A stretch of 40,866 nucleotides of DNA from NCBI RefSeq assembly GCF_002160525.1, contig NZ_NFKT01000037.1, positions 1-40,866 of the forward strand, read 5' to 3'. The notes under the pieces are model-generated. The model saw only the letters and a list, made by a program, of their open reading frames with translations. It searched no databases and was not told where the DNA came from. The first letter of the stretch is position 1. Every line of letters begins with the position of its first letter. Positions 25,001 to 32,694 of this stretch are shown here, in pieces. The translations under genes were made by a program, and so were the position numbers. Source of the DNA: Lachnoclostridium sp. An169 (lineage in GTDB: Bacteria > Bacillota > Clostridia > Lachnospirales > Lachnospiraceae).

Positions 25001-25782
25001 ATTTTCCCTCTCAGTTCCGCAAGTTTTGCCTTTTTGTCCGGCGCCCGCATGAGTGTTTCGCCGATCAGGACTGCGTCAGCGCCGATCTCCCGCAGCTGTG
25101 CCACGTCCCCGGCAGTGCGAACCCCGCTCTCCGAGACGAAGAGAACATCCGCCGGGATAAGTGAGCGGAGCTTCCGGCTGTTTTCTGTGTCCACGGAGAA
25201 ATCTTTCAGATTCCGGTTATTTACCCCGATGACCCGTGCGCCTGCGCGGAGTGCGGCGCCGATCTCCTCTTCGTCGTGGGCTTCCACCAGGGCGGAAAGC
25301 CCGAGGTCATCGCAGATGCCGATATATTCTGCAAGCTGTTCTTCCGTGAGGATGGAGCAGATCAGCAGAACGGCAGAGGCGCCCAGGAGAGCAGCCTCAT
25401 AGATCATGTACTCATCCACGGTAAAGTCTTTTCTCAGGCAGGGGATGGAGACAGCTTCTGCGATTTTTTTCAGGTAACTGTCTTTCCCGAGAAACCATTT
25501 CGGTTCCGTGAGGACAGAAATGCAGTCTGCTCCTGCCGCCTTGTATTCCCTGGCGATTTCCACATAAGGGAAGTCGGGGGCGATCAGCCCTTTTGAGGGA
25601 GAAGCTTTTTTGCACTCGCAGATGAAGGAGATGTCCGGTCCCTTCAGGGCATTTTCAAAGGCAAAATTCCCTCCGGGCAGTGCCAGTGCCTGAGCTTTTA
25701 TATCGTGAAGGGAAAGCTTTATTTTCGCCTGTTCGGTGCGCTCGCGGGCGTGTTCTGCGAGCTGGTCAAGGATGGTCTTCAT
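24997..25782 (-). CDS. trpC: Indole-3-glycerol phosphate synthase
   Basis: A 261-residue TIM-barrel enzyme that closes the indole ring from CdRP. The active-site lysine motif FICECKKASPSKG is present, as are CLRKDFTVDEYMIYEA, IGVNNRNLKDF and SESGV. ATG 25782 has GGAGG about 11 nt upstream. It lies 44 bp after trpD and overlaps trpF by 4 nt at its end. A normal separate TrpC, not fused to TrpF as in enterobacteria. Confidence 0.95.
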   Translation of the reverse strand: MKTILDQLAEHARERTEQAKIKLSLHDIKAQALALPGGNFAFENALKGPDISFICECKKASPSKGLIAPDFPYVEIAREYKAAGADCISVLTEPKWFLGKDSYLKKIAEAVSIPCLRKDFTVDEYMIYEAALLGASAVLLICSILTEEQLAEYIGICDDLGLSALVEAHDEEEIGAALRAGARVIGVNNRNLKDFSVDTENSRKLRSLIPADVLFVSESGVRTAGDVAQLREIGADAVLIGETLMRAPDKKAKLAELRGKI

Positions 25783-25826
25783 ATGTTTTACTCCTCCGTT
25801 CTATTCCTCTGTTTTATTCCGCTGCT

Positions 25827-26852
25827 CTATTCTTCCGGGCGGTTGCTTACTTCGATGAGTTTCCGCAGCGTCTCATATGCCTTCCCGGAGTCGATGAGTT
25901 CTGCGGCGAGGGCAATACCGTCTTTCATGCTCTCCGCCTTCCCGCCAATGTAGAGGGAAGCACCTGCGTTCATGAGAACCGCGTTCCGGCGGGGACCCTT
26001 TTCTCCTTTGAGAACAGAGATCGTGATCTGTGCATTTTCCTCAGGCGTACCGCCTTTCAGGTCTTCCTTTGTACAGCGCTCAAATCCGAAATCTTCCGGT
26101 TGGATCACATAGGATTTGAACCATCCGTCTTTGAATTCGCAGACTGTCGTAGGCGCACTCATGGAAATTTCGTCCAGTTTATCCTGCCCGTAGACGACCA
26201 TGCCGCGTTTCACACCCAGGCTGATGAGCACCTGTGCCAGAGGTTCCACCAGATAGTCGTCGTAGACGCCCAGGAGTTGCATGGCCGGTGCTCCCGGATT
26301 GGTGAGGGGACCGAGGATGTTGAACACGGTGCGGAATCCCAACTCTTTGCGGATGGCTCCCACATATTTCATGGAGGTGTGGTATTCCTGGGCGAAGAAG
26401 AAGCACATGCCTACCTCGTTTAAAAGCTCTACACACCGGGTCGGGCTCTGGCGGATATTTACGCCCAGGGCTTCCAGGCAGTCCGCAGTACCGCACTGGG
26501 AGGAAGCGGCGCGGTTGCCGTGTTTGGCAACTTTCATGCCTCCTGCGGCAGCCACAAGGGCGGAGGTGGTGGAAATATTGAAGCTGTGTGCATTGTCCCC
26601 GCCTGTGCCGACGATCTCGAATACGTCCATCCCGGTCTCGACTTTCACTGCATGATCCCGCATGGCATTGGCGCATCCGGCGATCTCGTCTGTGGTTTCC
26701 GCACGGGCGCTCTTGGTGGAGAGTGCTGCCAGGAAGGCTGCGTTCTGGGTGGGAGTGGTCTCTCCGCTCATGATTTCATTCATGACGGCGTAGGCTTCAT
26801 CATAGGTTAAGTCTTCTTTGTTTACGATTTTTACGATTGCTTCTTTGATCAT
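25827..26852 (-). CDS. trpD: Anthranilate phosphoribosyltransferase
   Basis: A 341-residue enzyme transferring phosphoribose from PRPP to anthranilate. The glycine-rich PRPP loop is [20 protein letters not shown]. The [15 protein letters not shown] segment, the LGPLTNPG motif and the metal-binding MDELD-type region (QDKLDEIS) are intact. ATG 26852 follows AAGGAG. Unlike most genes of the operon it is separated from the previous gene (trpG) by 97 bp of AT-rich DNA, and no strong internal promoter is obvious there. Confidence 0.95.
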   Translation of the reverse strand: MIKEAIVKIVNKEDLTYDEAYAVMNEIMSGETTPTQNAAFLAALSTKSARAETTDEIAGCANAMRDHAVKVETGMDVFEIVGTGGDNAHSFNISTTSALVAAAGGMKVAKHGNRAASSQCGTADCLEALGVNIRQSPTRCVELLNEVGMCFFFAQEYHTSMKYVGAIRKELGFRTVFNILGPLTNPGAPAMQLLGVYDDYLVEPLAQVLISLGVKRGMVVYGQDKLDEISMSAPTTVCEFKDGWFKSYVIQPEDFGFERCTKEDLKGGTPEENAQITISVLKGEKGPRRNAVLMNAGASLYIGGKAESMKDGIALAAELIDSGKAYETLRKLIEVSNRPEE

Positions 26853-26949
26853 GGTGCTGGCTCCTTTTCTGTAAAATCTGTAATATGCAGTATATGTTGA
26901 GATTGCTTTTTATAAAATTTTTTAAAATGCGCCGGTTCCCTCCGCGTGC

Positions 26950-27534
26950 TTATCCGGCGCTTCCGCATTTCGCGGAGAGGAAATTCTCCAGGATCTTCCG
27001 TCCGTCCGGGGTCAGGATCGATTCGGGGTGAAACTGTACGCCGTATATGGGAAACGTCTCGTGCTGAACGGCCATCACTTCCCCGTCGGCTGTGACGGCA
27101 GTGATTTTCAGGCACTCCGGGATCGTCTGCGCGTCGGCGGCGAGGGAGTGGTAGCGGGCAACGGGAATCTCTTCCGGCAGTCCGTCGAACAGAGGAGTAT
27201 TCCGGTCAAGCTGTGCCACAGACTGCCTGCCGTGCATCAGTTCTCTGGCGTAAGTGACGTCGGCGCCGAATGCGGTGCAGATTGCCTGATGCCCGAGACA
27301 GACGCCCAGAAGCGGGATCTCCGGTCCCAGTTCCCGGGCGGCTTCCACGATGATGCCGGCGTCCTCCGGGCGGCCGGGACCCGGGGAGAGGATGATCCGT
27401 TCCGGGGCGAGTTTCCGAATCTCATCTACGGACATTTCGTCGTTTCGGATCACCTTAATATCGGGATTTATCTCACCGATGAGCTGATACAGGTTGTAGG
27501 AAAAGCTGTCGTAATTGTCAATCAGTAAGATCAC
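26950..27534 (-). CDS. trpG: Anthranilate synthase, glutamine amidotransferase subunit
   Basis: A 194-residue class I glutamine amidotransferase that supplies ammonia to TrpE. The sequence begins VILLIDNYDSFSYNL, with catalytic Cys79 in GVCLGHQAI and the His-Glu pair in FHPESIL. The start codon is GTG at 27534: it overlaps the trpE stop (GTGA, 27531-27534) and has GAGGAGG upstream; an ATG further upstream (27594) lies inside trpE and would add 20 unrelated residues. Not fused to TrpD. Confidence 0.94.
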   Translation of the reverse strand: MILLIDNYDSFSYNLYQLIGEINPDIKVIRNDEMSVDEIRKLAPERIILSPGPGRPEDAGIIVEAARELGPEIPLLGVCLGHQAICTAFGADVTYARELMHGRQSVAQLDRNTPLFDGLPEEIPVARYHSLAADAQTIPECLKITAVTADGEVMAVQHETFPIYGVQFHPESILTPDGRKILENFLSAKCGSAG

Positions 27535-28997
27535 AGGTCCACCTCCTCTGCAAGTTTCAGGGCAGTGACGACTGCCTTTGCCTTGTTGATACATTCCTCG
27601 TATTCCTTTTCCGGAACCGAGTCGGCGACGATCCCGGCTCCGCTGCGGACGAATACCTTTCCGTTTTTCCTGTATGCGATACGGATAGCGATGCAGGTGT
27701 CCATATTTCCGGTGAAGTCAATGTAGCCGATCGCCCCGCCGTAAATGCCGCGTTTATTGTTCTCCAGTTCTCCGATGAGCTGGCAGGCACGGATCTTCGG
27801 GGCGCCGGAGAGGGTTCCGGCGGGAAGGACTGCTTCCACCGCATCCAGGGCGTCGCAGTCATCCCGGATCTCACCCCTTACAGTTGAGCCGATATGCATA
27901 ACGTGGGAGTAGCGCTCGATGGTGTGGAAGTTTTCCACTTTCACGCTGCCGAAGCGGCTGATCTTTCCCAGGTCATTGTGTCCAAGGTCCACGAGCATGT
28001 TGTGTTCGGCGAGTTCTTTTTCGTCCGCCAGGAGTTCCTTCTCCAGTGCCAGATCCTCTTCCTCCGTGCGCCCTCTCGGACGGGTTCCGGCGAGGGGAAA
28101 GGTATGGAGCACACCGTTTTCCAGTTTTACCAGTGTCTCCGGCGAGGCTCCTGCCACCTCCACATCGGTTCCGGAGAAGTAGAACATGTAGGGGGACGGG
28201 TTCAGCGTCCGGAGGACTCGGTAGGTGTTCAGCAGACTTCCCTCGAAAGGAGCGGAAAGCCGGTTGGAGAGCACGATCTGGAAAATGTCTCCCTCCCGGA
28301 TGTGGCTCTTCGCCTGCTCTACCATGCTGCAGTAGGTTTCCCGGTCAAAGAGGGGAGTGACTTCGCCGAGCAGATGTCCCGGCTGTTCCTGCTTCTTTTC
28401 TCCGGTGCGGAGCAGGCTGCGCATCTGCCGGAGCTCAAGAACTGCCTTGTTGTAGTTGGTTTCCGGGTCATCCAGGGACATGTTTGCGATAAGGATGATC
28501 TTCTGGCGGACGCTGTCAAAGGCGATCACTTTGTCAAAGAGCATCAGGTCCACATCCCGGAAGGATTCCTCGTCCTGTACTTTCATGCGCACGGACGGTT
28601 CGCTGTAGCCCAGATAATCATAGGAGAAGTAACCTACGAGCCCTCCCGTGAAGGGCGGCAGGTAGTCGAAGCGGGGGCTTTTGTGCTCCGAGAGAATCTG
28701 CCGGATGAAAGTGGAAGGATCGTCTGTGTGAAATGTAATGCTTCCGGCCTTCATCTCGCCGTCCAGACAGGTGATCTCGAGCTTCGGGTCATAGCCCAGG
28801 AAGGTATAACGTCCCCACTTTTCCCGCTCTGTGACGGACTCCAGTATATAGCAGTGGGTGGAGACATTTTTCAGGATACGGAGTGCTTCGATGGTCGTAC
28901 ATCCGTCGGCGAGGATCTCGCAGCTCACCGGAAGAGTGCGGTACTCTCCGCTGCGGGCGATCTCTCTGACCGTGTCGATGTCAGGTAGAAATTTCAT
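27531..28997 (-). CDS. trpE: Anthranilate synthase component I
   Basis: A 488-residue chorismate-using enzyme that makes anthranilate together with TrpG. The tryptophan feedback site is recognisable as CYILESV (LLES motif). The catalytic C-terminal domain has RPRGRTEEED, MLVDLGHNDLG, HIGSTVRG, LPAGTLSGAPKIRA and the final IRSGAGIVADS-like region (VRSGAGIVADS). ATG 28997 (MKFLPDIDTV) has AAGGAGG upstream; the longer frame to 29150 runs into the T-box leader and is excluded. First gene of the trp operon; controlled by feedback and by the T-box. Confidence 0.96.
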   Translation of the reverse strand: MKFLPDIDTVREIARSGEYRTLPVSCEILADGCTTIEALRILKNVSTHCYILESVTEREKWGRYTFLGYDPKLEITCLDGEMKAGSITFHTDDPSTFIRQILSEHKSPRFDYLPPFTGGLVGYFSYDYLGYSEPSVRMKVQDEESFRDVDLMLFDKVIAFDSVRQKIILIANMSLDDPETNYNKAVLELRQMRSLLRTGEKKQEQPGHLLGEVTPLFDRETYCSMVEQAKSHIREGDIFQIVLSNRLSAPFEGSLLNTYRVLRTLNPSPYMFYFSGTDVEVAGASPETLVKLENGVLHTFPLAGTRPRGRTEEEDLALEKELLADEKELAEHNMLVDLGHNDLGKISRFGSVKVENFHTIERYSHVMHIGSTVRGEIRDDCDALDAVEAVLPAGTLSGAPKIRACQLIGELENNKRGIYGGAIGYIDFTGNMDTCIAIRIAYRKNGKVFVRSGAGIVADSVPEKEYEECINKAKAVVTALKLAEEVDL

Positions 28998-29052
28998 AAG
29001 ATACCTCCTTACTACATTTTGTCTGTCTTTCGTGCAGGGAGATGATGGAAAT

Positions 29053-29377
29053 AAAAAAACGCCCCTGACAGAAAGATATCTTCTGTCAAGGACGAATAAA
29101 AACGCTTTATCCGCGGTGCCACCTTGATTCATGACAATGACGTCATGCACTTGTCAGGATACCATCATATCCCCGGCAACTAACGTATGCCTGCACGTTG
29201 CAGAATACTCTGCGAGGACTTTTCCAGGTGAGAGTAACAGGAACTCTCCCGGGAACCCTGCGCATTTGACTGCACCCTCAGCGGTCCATTTGACGACTTG
29301 TTTCTCATCCGGTTCTCAGCATCCCGGACTCTCTGTAAAGGCATCATCGCCGTTATCTCCGCCTCATCGGTTTGATG
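29053..29377 (-). promoter_or_regulatory. T-box leader (tryptophan, UGG specifier) of the trp operon
   Basis: The leader RNA has the T-box signature AAGGTGGCACCGCGG (29111-29125), which pairs with the tRNA acceptor end. Stem I elements AGAGAGTCCGG and GGATGCTGAGAACC are present. The specifier is TGG at 29288-29286, followed by ACC as usual. The terminator stem (29063-29073 with 29081-29091) and T-run (29053-29059) complete it. Uncharged tRNA-Trp would favour the antiterminator and allow trpEGDCFBA transcription. Confidence 0.93.
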
Positions 29378-29383
29378 TTGTTA

Positions 29384-29412
29384 AGGATAGCACGATAAGG
29401 GGAGGATGTCAA
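29384..29412 (-). promoter_or_regulatory. Promoter of the trp operon
   Basis: On the minus strand TTGACA (29407-29412), 17-bp spacer, TATCCT (29384-29389). Predicted transcript start near 29377, about 380 nt before trpE. Confidence 0.8.
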
Positions 29413-29422
29413 TGAAAAAATT

Positions 29423-29481
29423 GTGAAAAATGTGAATTTTCACTTTTTTCACTCGACAAGAGTGAAAATTCATTTTATAAT
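29423..29481 (+). promoter_or_regulatory. AlbA_2-gene promoter with repeated GTGAAAA operator half-sites
   Basis: TCGACA (29453-29458), 17-bp spacer, TATAAT (29476-29481). The -35 overlaps the loop of a perfect inverted repeat TTTTCACTC (29446-29454) / GAGTGAAAA (29460-29468). Further GTGAAAA/TTTTCAC half-sites lie at 29423-29429 and 29437-29443. Probably an autoregulatory operator; it also borders the divergent trp promoter. Confidence 0.7.
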
Positions 29482-29509
29482 GTAAAAAACACACATAGGA
29501 GGGCTGCTC

Positions 29510-30832
29510 ATGCAGTATGAAAGTGAAAAAATAGAGTATAAAGAAACGTTCACCCCTGAGATTTATAAAGAAGTTATTGCATTTGCCAATACAGAAGGCG
29601 GTATTATATACATCGGAGTAAATGATGAAGGAAATCCGACAGGACTTGAAAATATTGATGATATCTATACACGTATTACAAACGGAATTCGGGATGGGAT
29701 TCTTCCGGATGTAACGATGTTCGTGAAATATACACTGGCAAATGACAGAATTATCCGTATAGAAATCGCAGAGGGGTCCTGTAAACCGTATTATCTGAAA
29801 GGAAAAGGACTGAAACCCTCCGGAGTATATGTCCGGCAGGGAGCATCATCAGTTCCGGCATCGCCTGAACAGATTCGACAGATGATTAAAACAACAGATG
29901 GTGATGAATTTGAAACTTTTCGTTCTGTGGAGCAGGAACTTACCTTTGAGCAGGCAAAAGATGTTTTTGAGAAAAACGGAATAGATTTCTCTGAGAAAAA
30001 GTATTTCCGGCTTGGGATAAAAAATCCTGAGTCAGACTTATATACAAATCTTGGGCTGATTATTTCTGATCAGTGTTATCATACTGTGAAGATTGCAGTC
30101 TTTTCTGATGAGGATAATACTGTTTTTCAAGACAAAAAAGAATTTTCAGGGTCTGTTTTTAAACAGTTGGAGGAAGCTTATGAATATCTTAGGTTATGTA
30201 ATCAGAATCACGCGGTAATCAGCGGGCTCGAGCGGGAAGATCATTGGGATTACCCGGAAGCAGCTCTAAGAGAAGCCCTGTTGAATGCACTGATTCATCG
30301 CGATTACAGTTACAGCGGCAGCATTATCATCAATATAAACAGAAAAGAACTGGAAGTTGTATCCATTGGAGGGCTGATGCCGGGAATTTCTCAGGAGGAC
30401 ATTCGTAACGGAATTTCTTTGTCAAGAAATCCAAAACTCTCCGAAATTTTTCACAGGCTCCGCTTTATAGAAGCATATGGAACCGGCATAAGAAGGATAT
30501 ATTCCTTGTATAAAAACTGCCGCAGGCATCCGGAACTCATGATTACACAGAATTCTTTCAGGATCGTACTTCCTAACATGAATACTGCCGGTGAAGAAAT
30601 TACTGAAACGGAAGAAAGATCAGAGAAGGCTGAAAATTCTGTGAAAATTTCAAAACAGCAGGAGATGATTCTGGAATATCTTTCTGAACATTCGGAAATG
30701 AGTTCTGAAGAGGTACGGGAATTGTTAAATATCAGGGAAACAAGAGCATATGTGATCATGAAGCAGCTTGCGGATGCGGGATTGATCGGAATAACAGGAC
30801 GTGGGAAAACAAAAAGATATTTTAAGAAATAA
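29510..30832 (+). CDS. AlbA_2/Schlafen-like ATP-binding putative regulator
   Basis: A 440-residue protein of the AlbA_2-HATPase_c_4 family. Residues 1-130 form the Schlafen AlbA_2 domain (ESEKIEYKETF, FANTEGGIIYIGVNDEG, YVRQGASSVPAS). Residues ~230-350 form the ATP-binding-like domain (PEAALREALLNALIHRDYS with the N-box type core, and GTGIRRI). The end (~380-440) is a winged helix (SEEVRELLNIRETRAYVIMKQLADAGLIGITGRGKTKRYF). Such proteins are annotated as transcriptional regulators, and their exact role is not established. ATG 29510 follows AGGAGG. Base composition is clearly more AT-rich than the flanking trp and tre operons, suggesting acquisition. The inverted repeats in its promoter suggest it controls itself. 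Confidence 0.82.
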   Translation: MQYESEKIEYKETFTPEIYKEVIAFANTEGGIIYIGVNDEGNPTGLENIDDIYTRITNGIRDGILPDVTMFVKYTLANDRIIRIEIAEGSCKPYYLKGKGLKPSGVYVRQGASSVPASPEQIRQMIKTTDGDEFETFRSVEQELTFEQAKDVFEKNGIDFSEKKYFRLGIKNPESDLYTNLGLIISDQCYHTVKIAVFSDEDNTVFQDKKEFSGSVFKQLEEAYEYLRLCNQNHAVISGLEREDHWDYPEAALREALLNALIHRDYSYSGSIIININRKELEVVSIGGLMPGISQEDIRNGISLSRNPKLSEIFHRLRFIEAYGTGIRRIYSLYKNCRRHPELMITQNSFRIVLPNMNTAGEEITETEERSEKAENSVKISKQQEMILEYLSEHSEMSSEEVRELLNIRETRAYVIMKQLADAGLIGITGRGKTKRYFKK

Positions 30833-30919
30833 GAGGATGATTCAGAAGATGCCTGCAGATAAATGTCGGGATTCTTTTATATTCGTATTATGTCATTTTT
30901 ACGCCCACGTCAATAACCA

Positions 30920-30957
30920 GGCTGTCCTGCTCCGTGTTGTCACGGGGCAGGACAGCC
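30920..30957. terminator. Long hairpin between convergent genes
   Basis: A 17-bp stem with one G-U/T-G step (30920-30936 with 30941-30957) and a 4-nt TTGT loop. It lies 88 bp after the AlbA_2 gene and 41 bp before the end of the convergent trehalose hydrolase gene. No T-run on either side, so termination is only likely, not certain. Confidence 0.5.
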
Positions 30958-30997
30958 GGACGATGGCCGCCGGTATAAAAAGTAACTATACCAGCCT

Positions 30998-32659
30998 TTA
31001 CCTATACCATACTGCCGCTTCGTACGGTCTCATTTTCCACACGCCGTTTTCCGGTGTGGTCTCAGCAGAATAGTTTCCGATCACGCGCTTATATCCGCTT
31101 ACATCCGGAGCGCCTTTCCACTCGTAATCTTTTCCGTAGAAGTTGCATGCTACGATCAGCTTATGTCCGTCGTACTCTCTTTCATAGGCGAAGACACAGG
31201 GATCTTTCTCTGCGAGAGGAGTGATGCCGCCGTAAGCGATGACATCGAGTTCTTTTCTCAGTGCGATGAGCTTCCGGTAATAGTGGAAAATGGAATCCGG
31301 GTCAGAGAGCTGTTCCGCTGCGTTGACTCTTATGTGGTTGCTGTTCACGCCGATCCACGGCTCTGTGCCGTCAGCTGCGGTAAATCCGGCGTATTCGGAA
31401 GCATCCCACTGCATCGGAGTACGCCCGTTGTCACGGGAGTGGATCTGCACGATCCGGAGGGCGTCGGAAGCGGACAGCCCTTTGTCCTGGAGAATCTGGT
31501 AATAGTTCAGACTTTCCACGTCGCGGAACTGGCTGATATCAGTGAAGTCTGTGTTGGTCATACCGATCTCTTCGCCCTGGTATACATAGGGGGTGCCGCG
31601 CAGGCAGTGAACGATGGTTCCCAGCATCTTTGCGGATTCTTTCCAGTATTTTCCCTCATCGCCGAAACGGGATACCGGGCGGGGCTGGTCGTGGTTGCAC
31701 CAGAATACGGCGTTCCAGGCATTGTGCTCCGCCATTTTCGTCTGCCACTCGAACATGATGTGTTTGAGTTTGCCGAAGTCAACAGGGACAAGCACCCACT
31801 TTTCATTTCCCATAAAGTCCACTTTCAGGTGATGGAAACTGAACACCATGGAGAGTTCATGGGTGTCTCTGCCCGCGTACTGGTAGCAGTTCTCAATGGA
31901 TGTGCTGGACATCTCGCCGACGGTGACGATCTCCGCGTCTGTTCCGAAGGTGGCTTCATTGAGCTCTTTTAAGTATTTGTGGATGTTTGGACCGTCTGTA
32001 TAGAACCTGCGTCCGTCTCCCGCCGTATCATCCTCAAAGGCTTCCTTGCTGATCAGATTGATCACGTCGAAGCGGAATCCTTTCACACCTTTGTCCATCC
32101 AGAAGCGGAGGATTTTCTGTACTTCTTTTCTGACATTTTCATTGTCCCAGTTCAGGTCCGCCTGGGTCACGTCAAAGAGGTGAAGATAGTATTCATCGAA
32201 TTTCTCCACATATTCCCAGGCGCTTCCGCCGAACTTGCTCTCCCAGTTAGTGGGAGCGCTTCCGTCCGTTTTCCCCTTGCGGAAGAAGAAGAAATCTTTG
32301 TAGTAAGGGTCGCCTGCCATGGCTTTCTGAAACCACTCGTGGTTGGTGGAGACGTGGTTGAACACCATGTCGAACATGAGGCGGATCCCGCGTTTGTCTG
32401 CTTCCGCGATCAGCTCTTCCACGTCAGCCATCGTTCCGTAGCGGGGATCGATATTATAATAGTCCTCCACATCGTAACCGTTGTCGTTCTGGGGAGATAC
32501 GAAAAACGGTGTGAGCCAGATATAATCCACGCCCAGTTCTTTAATATAGTCAAGTTTATTGATTACGCCGCGAAGATCTCCGAGCCCGTCGCCGTTGGTG
32601 TCGCAGAATGACTTCGGGTAAATCTGGTATACGGTGCTTTTTCTGAAATCTCTCTTCAT
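30998..32659 (-). CDS. treC: Trehalose-6-phosphate hydrolase (GH13)
   Basis: A 553-residue cytoplasmic GH13 alpha-amylase-family enzyme. It should split trehalose 6-phosphate, made during PTS uptake, into glucose and glucose 6-phosphate. The four GH13 regions are DMVFNHVS (about 97-104), GFRFDVINLIS with nucleophile Asp198, VGEMS with acid/base Glu249, and FWCNHDQPR with Asp324. The segment SKFGGSAWEYVEKFDEYYLH is typical of TreA/TreC rather than of oligo-1,6-glucosidases. The PTS gene just upstream (35 bp) supports the trehalose assignment. The start MKRDFRKSTVYQIYPKSF at 32659 fits the family; the upstream extension to 32803 lies within the PTS gene and is excluded. Confidence 0.88.
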   Translation of the reverse strand: MKRDFRKSTVYQIYPKSFCDTNGDGLGDLRGVINKLDYIKELGVDYIWLTPFFVSPQNDNGYDVEDYYNIDPRYGTMADVEELIAEADKRGIRLMFDMVFNHVSTNHEWFQKAMAGDPYYKDFFFFRKGKTDGSAPTNWESKFGGSAWEYVEKFDEYYLHLFDVTQADLNWDNENVRKEVQKILRFWMDKGVKGFRFDVINLISKEAFEDDTAGDGRRFYTDGPNIHKYLKELNEATFGTDAEIVTVGEMSSTSIENCYQYAGRDTHELSMVFSFHHLKVDFMGNEKWVLVPVDFGKLKHIMFEWQTKMAEHNAWNAVFWCNHDQPRPVSRFGDEGKYWKESAKMLGTIVHCLRGTPYVYQGEEIGMTNTDFTDISQFRDVESLNYYQILQDKGLSASDALRIVQIHSRDNGRTPMQWDASEYAGFTAADGTEPWIGVNSNHIRVNAAEQLSDPDSIFHYYRKLIALRKELDVIAYGGITPLAEKDPCVFAYEREYDGHKLIVACNFYGKDYEWKGAPDVSGYKRVIGNYSAETTPENGVWKMRPYEAAVWYR

Positions 32660-32694
32660 AATATTCCCAACCCTTTCCTTGTTATTGCCGTGCT

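Noticed and set aside
24218..25402. A 394-codon plus-strand open frame rich in Gly/Ser repeats
   Set aside because: It is antisense to trpF and trpC; the repeats are the complement of the TrpF insertion.
27894..28988. A 364-codon plus-strand open frame
   Set aside because: It is antisense to trpE, which has all expected motifs.
30958..30997. GGTATA...TATACC (30972-30992) as a terminator of the trehalose operon
   Set aside because: Only a 6-bp AT-rich stem with no following T-run on the minus strand; too weak to call.
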